A DNA stretch of 64,000 nucleotides, from NCBI RefSeq assembly GCF_024868665.1, contig NC_079892.1:976896-1040895 (forward strand). The letters run 5' to 3'. The translations under genes were made by a program, and so were the position numbers. The DNA is from Triplophysa rosa (Eukaryota; Chordata; Actinopteri; Cypriniformes; Nemacheilidae). This document shows positions 37,568 to 48,129 of this stretch, in pieces; position 1 is the stretch's first letter; the number at the start of each line of letters is the position of its first letter. The notes below the pieces were generated by a model. It was not told the origin of the DNA. It did no database searches and saw only the letters and a program-made list of their open reading frames with translations.

Positions 37568-39900
37568 ATGATGACACGCGTGAGATCGGCGGTCTCCAGC
37601 ATCCTCGGCGGCATGATGAGCTCGAGCGCGGAGGAGAATCACGCGCACCGCGCGGATCCGCCGCTCCGCTTCCAGTACTGCAGGCCGGAGTTCCTCGCGC
37701 TGTCTCCTGATGAGGTGGAGTGCTCGGCGGATCACATCTCGCGACCCATCCTCATCCTCAAAGACTCCAAGCTGCCGTGGGCCACCGGATACGCGGAGTG
37801 AGTACCGATGCGCTCGGGCCGTGGACGCGCAATGGGTCGACATGCGCGTCACATACGCGGACGCTGCGGTTGTTTTGATTCTGTTTAATAATCACACGCG
37901 TGTTGTCATGAGGAACAGAGATCATGGTTTATCTCAAACGTGCATGTTTATGTTCTCATGCTCATGCTCATGTTGCAGAGCGCATGTGCGCCTTTTACGC
38001 ATTATAACCTTGGTCATGTGAAACTGCCCTGCTGACCTAAACAACACGGAATCGAGTGCTAATAGGGTTAATTTTATTATGGGAATTGTATTGGTTTGAA
38101 AGGAAAATCCAGAAAAAAACAATCATCCATGCATTTAAAAACCAAACCGTGACATCATGTTCAGAACGACACAACATCCGAATGTTGTGTAATATGCTGT
38201 TGTGTTTGACTCTCTTGCGTTCTCAGAAGCTGTGAACTTTAGGTCCTCTGGTTCGGTTCATGTTTTTTCGACACACAAATGTTCCCTCTGATGTGAATGT
38301 TTGTTTCCCTGCTATGAGACAGCAAAAGGGCGTTTGCTTGCTTCCTCTTCTGTAGGTGTTGGTGTGTGGAAGTGAGAGCTCTCAGTCCAGTAATGTGACC
38401 CGACTCATTCCTGATGAGAATATAGAAGCAGAGAACACCAGCAGTTCTTCAGCTTTAATGATGACATCATCAGGTCATTGTTTAACAGCCAACCCTTGAA
38501 TATTAACCAGTGAGAAACTGAAATACTGCGGCTAGTTTTGCACTTGTCAACTCTGCTCGACGTAACCCCAAATCTGCCTGTCAAATGGGTCATACAGATA
38601 GAGATCATTTGATAGTTCAATCATTATGGGGTTTAAGTGCTTTTACACGTTCCCGCATGTATCGCTGAAGTGCTTTTGAAACCAAAGTGTGTAACCGACC
38701 GACAAGTGTTTTACTTGCACAGTACTTGACATCTATAATAATCAGAGATATAGGAGAAAGAATTCAATCAACTGAGGATTTTTCATTTGGGAAGAAACTG
38801 GTTGCCTTGGAAACCCTGTAGTGATGGGGTCCATGATGCCAGATGTCCTGAAGTGTTTTTTTAGACTCCCGCTGGTGCTTTGTTTGAGAAATGTTTTAAT
38901 AATGAAGCGATCCGTGCGCTGGAGGTTGAAAGGAATCTGTGCACCATCACAATAAGTGTCTGTGACTTTCCTCAGAGAGACTGTTGTCAAATCAATGACT
39001 GGCCTTGAATCTCTTTGGATTGAAGTAAAGCCTCAGATGAAAATGAAGCAGACACTAGAAATAACGGAAACCATGTTACACGTTTCCTAAGGTTTGATTT
39101 TGTCACACAGAGTGATAAACGCGGGTAAAAGCGCTCTGAATGAAGACCAGGCGTGTTGTGAGGTGGTGGAGCTCAGAAAGAGACCCGAAGACCATTCCAG
39201 TCCCAGTTACACTCCCACCAGCAGGAGGCGCTCTTCACTTCCCAGTGCTGACATCCTGGAGACCATTGACAACCCAGTGAGAGGATTTCATCTTTATTTA
39301 CTCCTCATCTATTCACACGAACCTCACGCATAGCATTCTTCTCACTAAATCTCACTAATATCTTGTCATAGATCTTTTCTCGTGTGTTTGTGTCTGTTTA
39401 GGAACACAAAGAACTGAACTTTCATTACTGGGGTCTGTTTGACGGCCATGGAGGTTCTGGTGCCGCTGTGTTTGCTTCCAAGTTCCTTCATCTTCACGTG
39501 GAGGAGCAGCTTCAGGAGGTGCTGGAGATCCTTCAGAATCCTTCCCTACAGCCGCCCACCTGTCTGGGCGAGGACACCACCCTCCATCCCCTCCACCCCG
39601 TCGCCGGCTGCTCGCAGCGAGGTCTGTCCAGAGCCGCGTCTCTCCGGGGGGCGGCGGGGGCTCCCGGCTCTCCTAACACCATGACCCCGCGCTTCTTCAT
39701 GGAGAAGAAGATCAAGCAGGAGAGTCTGGTGGTGGGAGCTATCGAGAACGCCTTCAAGGAGATGGTGAGTCGCTCCGAGGAAGAGAAACCTGTGATTGAC
39801 TCTAGACGTCAGTGAGATGAAATGGCCACTAGGTGGCAGTCAAAGCCGTGATGTTGCCATGTAAGGTGTTTGTGTGTGTGTGTGTGTTCATGTTTGTATA

Positions 39901-39965
<65 letters not shown>

Positions 39966-42751
39966 AATACATGATTCAGGATGCACATATAGGCCGAGAG
40001 AGAGCCGTGTATTTGATCTCTGGTGGATGTACGGCTCTGGTGGTGATTTATTTACTGGGAAAGCTCTATGTGGCCAATGCTGGTGACAGCAGGTGAGACA
40101 CGCACCACACGCTCTTTCATTTAAATCCAAAACAGAATCAGTGTGTCAATCAAACGGATTCCGTATAAGCGTGAAGAAGATCTTTGCTGTTGTGTTTAAG
40201 AGCTCTCATCGTCCGTGCGGGAGAGATTATTCCCATGTCCAACTCATTTACTCCGGAGTCGGAGCGTCAGAGACTTCAGTTCCTGGTGAGAAAAACGCTC
40301 AAACTCACAACGAATAAAAAAGACGGAAACATTAGCGCCGTGTTTATCTGGAATGTGGTCCCTGTTTGAAATAAATGTCCTTCTACACCTTATACTGCAG
40401 ATCAATCGACATATTTCTGTAGTCTGCTGAACTGGAACAACTCATTGTGCATGAAATAAAGTGCATTGCACTATTTTGCATTAAAAGAGTAATATTATTT
40501 AACAAAATGACACAATTCTTCACAAAATTGACATTAAAACATATTGTAGGCTTAATATCAAGAAATGTGCATTGTGTAGACGTAGTAGTCCACATAAAGT
40601 GAAATTATAATTGTATGTCAGTCTTAAGCGATGTGTCAGTGGAAATACATTTCAACTATATTCTAGATGTTCGTACTGGGATAGCGAGTGTTTTTTTAAG
40701 GGTTTTGTTTGATTCTCGTCCAGGCTCATCTTCAGCCGTCTCTGTTAGGAAATGATTTCACACATTTGGAGTTTCCTAGAAGAGTCACAAAGAAAGAGGT
40801 CGGGAAGAGAATGCTGTATCGAGACTTCACCATGAACGGATGGTCAGTTCCATCACCGTCACGCATGAGCTCGTCTGTTTCTCTTAGAAATGTCCAATTC
40901 GGTGTCAGAAAACGGATTTATGTACTCAGCATTTTCCCAGTCCAAATGTTCTTATCTGACACCAGCAGTGTTGGGCAAGTTACTCTGACAACTAATGACA
41001 TATTCAATCGTGTCATTAGATTACTGTACAAATCACGCTCTCACTTATTTCTCATTTATTTCTATATCCTACATCGACCTTGATTACTTCAGTGATTCAA
41101 GGGTAGACATCCCTTACGAACATTGACCATGGTTTTACTACAGTTAAAACCAAAAACCGTAGTAAAACAATGGTTTTGCCCCAAGTAATCAATGCACCAA
41201 AGAACATAGTTACTACAGTTGTACCACAACAAAAAAAACATGGTTACAAGGGATGAAACGGCTCTTTTAATTCATTCACAATATAAAACTACATAAAGTA
41301 ATATTATTAACTGACCAAAGCATTACAAATGTGAGAATTGTAGCTTAAAGCAGGGATTTTAAAGTGCGACGTAGAATTTTGTAGGTGAAGGGTTTCATTC
41401 TTCACAGCAGTGCTGATAATGGAAATCTTTAGAAGGTGAACACAAGAGACTGAGCTATTAGATAACCGTGCTGAACATTCTGAGCCGAGAACAGTTTGTA
41501 ATCGTGCCGTGTCGAAGCAGGTTCACCTGGAAACACAAGTGTAACCCTTCCAGACTGAGCTTAGATCGGTGGAAAAGCGCTCTACTTCACAAAACATCCA
41601 AGGCACTTCTTCCAGTGTGTAAATATTAAAAAGCACATCTTTTTTTCCAATTTCATGTGTTAAGCCATGATTTTAATCATAATCGAGCCTTTTTAATATT
41701 CACACAAAACAAGTGCCTTGGATTTTTTTTGTGAAACAGAAAGTTGAAACCTTACCAAAGAGCATCGTCTGCGATCATTTGATCGAGTTTGTTGAGCAAG
41801 CAGCGCTCCTGAATGTACTTTTGCATCGACACAATTGTGTGTAGTTTTATTTTTCCAAAAGAAATCTTTAGAGATCTATGTAGCTCAAAGAGCGACATCT
41901 GAGCAATAAATGACGCTGGATGTCTGAATGAAGCACGTTTAACACTTGATGGAATCGATGATTGGATTGAGTTGACACTGTCAGGCAGACGTTTGTGTGT
42001 CAGTGTTTGTCTGTTGTGTTGTTGTGTTCAGGGCGTATAAAACGGTTCAGGAGGAGGATCTGAAGTTTCCACTCATATACGGAGAAGGAAAGAAGGTAGG
42101 ACTGCTGTGAAACGTGTGGAATACAAATGATATGTTATATGATGAAATGTTGTACTTTGCTTTGTTTTCATACTATATTTCAAATATCAAAGTAAATGAG
42201 CTTATCTTGAATGATTTATCAGTGTACGCCATATTAAAGAAGAAGTGTTTTACAATCTTTCATTCTGCTGCATCTGAAACGATTTTGTTGTGTTCACGTC
42301 TATTATAATGAGAATAAGAAAACGAACAGATGTTTGACTTGTCAGTGAAATGTGTTGCTCATAAGATGACTGTTATTATCTCCAGGCTCGTGTTCTGGCC
42401 ACCATCGGCATCTCCCGCGGCCTCGGCGATCACGACCTGAAGGTTCACGACTCGGACATCTCCATCAAACCGTTCCTGTCGTGTTCTCCAGAGGTCAGAC
42501 GCCACTACACAAATGATCATTATTATCATGTGTTATATAACCAGATTACATCACATCATCGTCACTCACACAAACATACACACAGTTATTATGTTTTCAT
42601 TTAAACGTGACGTCGTGATAATACCGTTTATGTCTGGAAGTATCATACAATCGCCATTTCTATATGAGAATCATTCAGTAAAATGGTGTATATATCTGTG
42701 TCTCTCCTCCTCTCAGCTGCGCTCGTCTGACATTCTCTCGATCTTTAATTC

Positions 42752-42799
<48 letters not shown>

Positions 42800-44561
42800 T
42801 GTGTGTGGAGTTCAGCGACGGTTCAGCTGTCTTCAGCTTTGAGTTTTTTCAGCTTCTCTTTAATCTCTTCCTCCTCCAGCGGTTATGCTCTTGTGTAACG
42901 TGTAGAAGTATGTAAAGTATGCTTGCAGTGTGCCGTCTGCAGCGGGGTCGACTCGCTCACTTCCTGTCTGTTGTGTAAACGGTGGGGTCGAGGTCAAAGG
43001 TCAGGGCAGGGTCATCACGGACAGACGTTACGTTTGCTCTTATAAAACGGATCGGATTGTTTCACGTTAATGTTGTTAAAGCTTTAAAGCCCTGCGTATC
43101 CAATCAGATGCTACAACGGGAAGAATTTGTACTAATGTGCCTCTTAGAAAGTAATGTTCACAGCGTAACCGGTGGATGTTGTCATTCTAACAGGTGAAGG
43201 TCTATGACCTCTCTCAGTGTGAACGCGGCGCTGATGATGTCATGGTCCTGGCTACAGATGGCCTCTGGGATGTGCTGTCCAATGAGGAAGTGGCAGAGGC
43301 CATCACTGGTTTCCTTGGAAACTGTGACCCTGATGACCAACACAGGCAGGTTCATTTGTGTTGTTCGAAGCAGCGATGGATTACTCTGACACGTTACATT
43401 CATTTTTACATTGAGCAGCGTAACAGTGTCTTATCTGAGATAAACAAACTCCACTTTTATGTAAATGAAAAATGAACATGATCACAACGTAGCGATGATG
43501 TGTGGGAAAAAATCATTTTTATATCCTTTAAGTCTGCTTCAAATGTACTTATACTACTGTATATTTTCACGTATACTTTATGTAGTAATATTAATATCAA
43601 TGTTCTAGTAGTATTGATAGTGTTTTAATACTACTTGGGACTAAATTGGCGACTTCTAAAGGTAAGAAAAAAAATGTTGAATTTAGTTAAACATAATTCA
43701 AGATTATTTTTTGGCTTGTTTTTAACACAAATTTACTTAATTCTTATATATTTCTCATAAAACAGGACTAAATATCTGAAGTCACTTTCCTCGTCAAGTA
43801 AATGTATCTTGATTTAAGAATATTTCCATATTTTTAGGGCTGTCAAACGATTAATCGTGATCAATCGCATCCAGAATAAAAGTTTGTTTTTATAAACACA
43901 AACACATACACATACATGAATACATATTTTGGAAATATTTAGGTGTATTTATTAAAATTTTATATAAATCTTTATAAATGTTTATAGTTGATAATTTTTC
44001 TTATATATGTGCGTTTATGTGTGCGTGTTTATAAATACAAAATGAATCTGCACAGTGTACACAGACATATACAACTTTTATTCTGGACTGCGATGAATCG
44101 CGATGAATTGTTTGACGGCTCTAATTTTTACTAGAAAACACGACAAAAGTGCTTTATAAGAAATTCATGTTTTTGCTGTTGGTATAAGTTAAGTATACAG
44201 CACTTAAGTGTCATTCTAGTTCTGAGAAACAAAAGTCGACTGGAAGTATGCGCTCTTATTTTGTAGTTTAAAAGAAATTGAATAAAGGTCTTTTGGGATT
44301 GGTGACTTGTTTTCATCTTTAGATGAAGCTATTCTTTAATCTCCTCTGAAGAGCGGATTGATCAAATCCCAGTAGAGTAAAGACCTCTTGTTGTTGTTCA
44401 GGTACACCATGACCGCTCAGGACCTGGTGATGAAGGCCAGAGGTGTTCTGAAAGATCGCGGTTGGAGGATCGCTGGAGACAGACTGGGATCCGGAGATGA
44501 TATTTCAGTCTTCATAATTCCTCTGATGCACAGCAGCAGTAATGAAGCTGAAGCGAGCTGA
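37568..44561 (+). CDS. ppm1h: Protein phosphatase 1H, PP2C/PPM type (ten coding exons)
   Basis: Metal-dependent Ser/Thr phosphatase; in mammals PPM1H reverses LRRK2 phosphorylation of Rab GTPases at the Golgi. Coding exons: 37568-37797, 39111-39276, 39402-39764, 39980-40092, 40201-40285, 40724-40842, 42032-42095, 42386-42493, 43194-43345, 44402-44561. The total is 1560 nt and 519 residues, close to the human 514. Motifs: metal-binding DGHGG from Asp146, SGGCTA 267-272, NAGDSR 286-291, RGLGDHDLK 391-399, ATDGLWD from Ala436, GSGDD 496-500. The N-terminus MMTRVRSAV fits the human MLTRVKSAV, which supports the first of the two ATGs. All joins keep frame and nine exons use GT donors where one is needed, but exon 9 must use a GC donor (CACAG/GCAGGT). 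Introns carry microsatellites and transposon copies. It points towards let-7i and mon2, as in human. Confidence 0.96.
39903..39963. repeat. (GT)n microsatellite abutting the ppm1h exon 4 acceptor
   Basis: GT repeats end 16 bases before the AG acceptor at 39978-39979. A shorter GT run lies at 39866-39886. Confidence 0.95.
40966..41390 (-). mobile_element. hAT-like element copy in ppm1h intron 6, truncated
   Basis: Starts CAGTGTTGGGCAAGTTACT and matches the reverse complement of the hAT-like element that carries the Tc1 insertion at 46.0-48.1 kb. Shared blocks include TTAGATTACTGTACAAAT, TATATCCTACATC and AAACTACATAAAGTAATATT. The far end is missing. A small MITE interrupts it at 41111-41252. 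Confidence 0.75.
41111..41252. mobile_element. Small MITE nested in the intronic hAT-like copy
   Basis: The 142-bp insert begins CCCTTACGAAC and ends GTTACAAGGG, with AT on both sides. The undisturbed copy at 47.9-48.0 kb has GACATGAAACGG continuous at the same point, which defines the insertion precisely. Inside are palindromic CATGGTTTTACTACAG-type motifs. Confidence 0.7.
42757..42807. repeat. (GT)n microsatellite in ppm1h intron 8
   Basis: GT repeat with a GCGCGT interruption near the right end. Confidence 0.95.
43837..44121. mobile_element. hAT-like MITE in ppm1h intron 9
   Basis: Left end GGGCTGTCAAACGATTAATC, right end the inverse pattern (GATGAATTGTTTGACGGCTC). The centre is AT-rich. 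I recognise this as a common fish non-autonomous element. The surrounding T-rich sequence obscures any target duplication. Confidence 0.7.
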
Positions 44562-44916
44562 CCCGTCAGTTTTACACACGCTCGCAGTATAATCCTGACG
44601 GTGTGCTTTCAAGAGCCGCACCAATATCTCAAGCCTCTCAGTGTTGGTGGGATCAGTATATGAGTTATAACGTTTGCACAATGACTCCGGGAGGGTCCGA
44701 TGGTTCTTTGAAGTTCTCCGTGGACAGATGTGCGCCCTCCACAGAGTGTTTATCCACAGAAAACTCATTTGGCAGCTAGGCGGAACCCACCATGTTTTTG
44801 GTTCAGGACATTCGTTTATCCTCTCAACGTGTTTATTTTGCGGTTTTCCCGTTTTTGAGTTCCCCAAAAATCAAAGCAATTTTCTCCTGAATGAAGTGCT
44901 GAGTTATTGTAGATGA

Positions 44917-44922
44917 ATTAAA
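44917..44922 (+). terminator. Candidate ppm1h polyadenylation signal
   Basis: ATTAAA about 355 bases past the ppm1h stop codon. This variant is common, but the actual cleavage site is not shown by sequence. Confidence 0.35.
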
Positions 44923-46026
44923 ATACGGCTGTGTGGTTCGTTTCACCTTTGCTTTGTATATTTCCACTAAATTCTTTAGTCCAATTCTTTTACTCTTTCA
45001 TTCGCGGGTGCAGTTCGAGTCTTTTGCACATGGTTTTGTTATTTGTATCTGTAGAAAGGTCTTGATGCTGTCGTAGCGCTCAACCCTCATCTCACGGAAA
45101 CACAAATCCATCCACAATGACGCGCGGCACTACACATCATCCGACAACACAGAGAGTGATCTGTCAATCTGACGGATGATTTTTGCTGCGTGTGGTTGAT
45201 GTTTTTGACACTCGTATTTGATTTTGCTCTTGGGATGTGTGCGAACTGAGAGTCCCGCTGAGACAAACCCCCCCATCGTCGATTAAAACTAGAAAAACTC
45301 AAAGTATTTGATGTGTTTATTGGGGTTTTTTCAGAATGGTTTTTAGGATAATCATTTGATTGTTATACACACTCCTACCTGCAATCTGTTGTCCAGAGCT
45401 CCTGTGTGGAGGTCCGATGAGCTCGGCCTTAAACCCATCATGATCACAGTAGCACCTTCCTCTGGTACAGCACAAACCCGCTGAGATCCTTCACACACAC
45501 ACACACACACACACCCCATGAGCGGCCATCTGCTCTACACAACCTCACTGTGACCAGCACAAGACTCATTTGGCGGGTGTCTGGGTAGTGCACACGTGTG
45601 ATAAAATGATTCATATTTGTGTGTAGCTCCATTAATGCTCGAATGCTTTAAACGGTCTATAGATTTGAATAATAATAATGTCTTCTAAAAGACATTTAAA
45701 ATGAGAAAACGACATTAAAAAGGGCTCTGGAGCACTGAGCAGTGGTTGATCATGTCTCAATAAACTGACACTTCTAAAGAGAGAGAAAAAATGACGCACG
45801 ACTGAATCCAGTCCTTTACACTAAATGGAAAAGTTCACTTCAAAATTTGCCCCCGTTCACTTCCCATAATCACGTTTATTCCTACTATGGAAAGTCAATG
45901 CGGCAAATTTTGCGGTTAACTACTCCTTTAACGATTAAACTTAGTAGCACTTAAAATATCTGTTGTTACGATTAAAAATGACCCAAGGCCTTGAGTGTCT
46001 ATTCTTGCACCTGCGTTTAAATACTG
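44923..46026. other. Intergenic DNA with a CA repeat and MITE trace
   Basis: (CA)n lies at 45491-45514. About 45825-45940 has AAGTTCAC...AAATTTGC arms inverted around CCTACTATGG, a small palindromic MITE relic. No gene is supported. Confidence 0.45.
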
Positions 46027-46274
46027 CCCAGGACCAGTGTTGGGTGTAACTAGTTGCTAAGTAATCAGTTACTGTAATTTAATTACTTTTCCCTTGAAAA
46101 AGTAAAGTAAGGGATTACTCTAGTTTTTTCTGTACTTTAATTACAGTTACTTCTGATGTAATTCAACTAAATACTGTGTGTAATATATGTGTGTGCGATA
46201 GTGGAATTGACATCAAAATTCAAAGTCTAACTTTAAAATCTGTGCTTTAATGTATAATTCTCACATTTGTAATA

Positions 46275-47868
46275 CAAACCCGATTCCAAAAAAGTTGGGA
46301 CACTGTACAAATTGTGAATAAAAAAGGAATGCAATAATTTACGAATCTCATAAACTTATATTTTATTCACAATAGAATATAGATAACATATCAAATGTTG
46401 AAAGTGAGACATTTTGAAATGTCATGCCAAATATTGGCTCATTTTGGATTTCATGAGAGCTACACATTCCAAAAAAGTTGGGACAGGTAGCAATAAGAGG
46501 CCGGAAAAGTTAAATGTACATATAAGGAACAGCTGGAGGACCAATTTGCAACTTATTAGGTCAATTGGCAACATGATTGGGTATAAAAAGAGCCTCTCAG
46601 AGTGGCAGTGTCTCTCAGAAGTCAAGATGGGCAGAGGATCACCAATTCCCCCAATGCTGCGGCGAAAAATAGTGGAGCAATATCAGAAAGGAGTTTCTCA
46701 GAGAAAAATTGCAAAGAGTTTGAAGTTATCATCATCTACAGTGCATAATATCATCCAAAGATTCAGAGAATCTGGAACAATCTCTGTGCGTAAGGGTCAA
46801 GGCCGGAAAACCATACTGGATGCCCGTGATCTTCGGGCCCTTAGACGGCACTGCATCACATACAGGAATGCTACTGTAATGGAAATCACAACATGGGCTC
46901 AGGAATACTTCCAGAAAACATTGTCGGTGAACACAATCCACCGTGCCATTCGCCGTTGCCGGCTAAAACTCTATAGGTCAAAAAAGAAGCCATATCTAAA
47001 CATGATCCAGAAGCGCAGGCGTTTTCTCTGGGCCAAGGCTCATTTAAAATGGACTGTGGCAAAGTGGAAAACTGTTCTGTGGTCAGACGAATCAAAATTT
47101 GAAGTTCTTTTTGGAAAACTGGGACGCCATGTCATCCGGACTAAAGAGGACAAGGACAACCCAAGTTGTTATCAGCGCTCAGTTCAGAAGCCTGCATCTC
47201 TGATGGTATGGGGTTGCATGAGTGCGTGTGGCATGGGCAGCTTACACATCTGGAAAGGCACCATCAATGCTGAAAGGTATATCCAAGTTCTAGAACAACA
47301 TATGCTCCCATCCAGACGTCGTCTCTTTCAGGGAAGACCTTGCATTTTCCAACATGACAATGCCAGACCACATACTGCATCAATTACAACATCATGGCTG
47401 CGTAGAAGAAGGATCCGGGTACTGAAATGGCCAGCCTGCAGTCCAGATCTTTCACCCATAGAAAACATTTGGCGCATCATAAAGAGGAAGATGCGACAAA
47501 GAAGACCTAAGACAGTCGAGCAACTAGAAGCCTGTATTAGACAAGAATGGGACAACATTCCTATTCCTAAACTTGAGCAACTTGTCTCCTCAGTCCCCAG
47601 ACGTTTGCAGACTGTTATAAAAAGAAGAGGGGATGCCACACAGTGGTAAACATGGCCTTGTCCCAACTTTTTTGAGATGTGTTGATGCCATGAAATTTAA
47701 AATCAACTTATTTTTCCTTAAAATGATACATTCTCTCAGTTTAAACATTTGATATGTCATCTATGTTGTATTCTGAATAAAATATTGAAATTTGAAACTT
47801 CCACATCATTGCATTCTGTTTTTATTCACAATTTGTACAGTGTCCCAACTTTTTTGGAATCGGGTTTG
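46275..47868 (+). mobile_element. Complete Tc1-like DNA transposon, 1594 bp
   Basis: The terminal inverted repeats begin CAAACCCGATTCC and are identical for about 50 bp, with imperfect similarity for roughly 200 bp. TA is duplicated outside (46273-46274 and 47869-47870). A direct repeat core AAAAAAGTTGGGACA occurs at the outer end and again about 185 bp inside on each side (46468-46485 and 47659-47673), the IR/DR layout known from fish Tc1 elements. It encloses an uninterrupted transposase. Confidence 0.95.
46627..47649 (+). CDS. Tc1-like transposase, DD34E, apparently intact (340 aa)
   Basis: Cut-and-paste transposase that binds the element's inverted repeats and inserts at TA. I start at the ATG of MGRGSPIPPM because 340 residues is the usual family length; an in-frame extension begins at 46414 but lies in the inverted repeat. 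The N-terminal helix-turn-helix reads GVSQRKIAKSLKLSSSTVHN, then a basic linker (VRKGQGRK) and a second HTH-like part. The catalytic triad is Asp in WSDESKFE, Asp in HDNARPH and Glu in SPDLSPIEN, with 34 residues between the last two. No stop or frameshift interrupts it. It is a mobile gene unrelated to its neighbours. Confidence 0.95.
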   Translation: MGRGSPIPPMLRRKIVEQYQKGVSQRKIAKSLKLSSSTVHNIIQRFRESGTISVRKGQGRKTILDARDLRALRRHCITYRNATVMEITTWAQEYFQKTLSVNTIHRAIRRCRLKLYRSKKKPYLNMIQKRRRFLWAKAHLKWTVAKWKTVLWSDESKFEVLFGKLGRHVIRTKEDKDNPSCYQRSVQKPASLMVWGCMSACGMGSLHIWKGTINAERYIQVLEQHMLPSRRRLFQGRPCIFQHDNARPHTASITTSWLRRRRIRVLKWPACSPDLSPIENIWRIIKRKMRQRRPKTVEQLEACIRQEWDNIPIPKLEQLVSSVPRRLQTVIKRRGDATQW

Positions 47869-48129
47869 TACTTTGGTCAGTTAATAATATTACTTTATGT
47901 AGTTTTATATGATTTATTTGAATGAATTAAAGAACAGCCGTTTCATGTCTATCCTTGAATCACTGAACTAATCAAGGTTGATGTAGGATATAGAAAGTAA
48001 TCAGTAATGAGTAATTAAATACTTTTTGAAGAGAGTCATTTGTACAGTAATCTAACGACGCTATTGAATTTGTAATTAGTAACTAGAAATTCGTTACTTT
48101 TCCAGTAAATTGCCCACACTGCCCAGGAC

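Larger units (their letters stand above)
46035..48121 (+). mobile_element. hAT-like element with 8-bp target duplication, carrying a nested Tc1
   Basis: The ends are CAGTGTTGGGTGTAAC at left and the inverse of CAGTGTGGGCAATTTAC at right. CCCAGGAC is duplicated exactly outside both ends (46027-46034 and 48122-48129), the 8-bp duplication typical of hAT transposons. Without the Tc1 insert the element is about 490 bp and non-coding, so it is non-autonomous. A partial second copy lies at 40966-41390 in opposite orientation. Confidence 0.85.

Noticed and set aside
46414..46626. Longer transposase start at 46414
   Set aside because: The extra 71 codons translate the inverted repeat. The family normally starts at the MGRG-type methionine.
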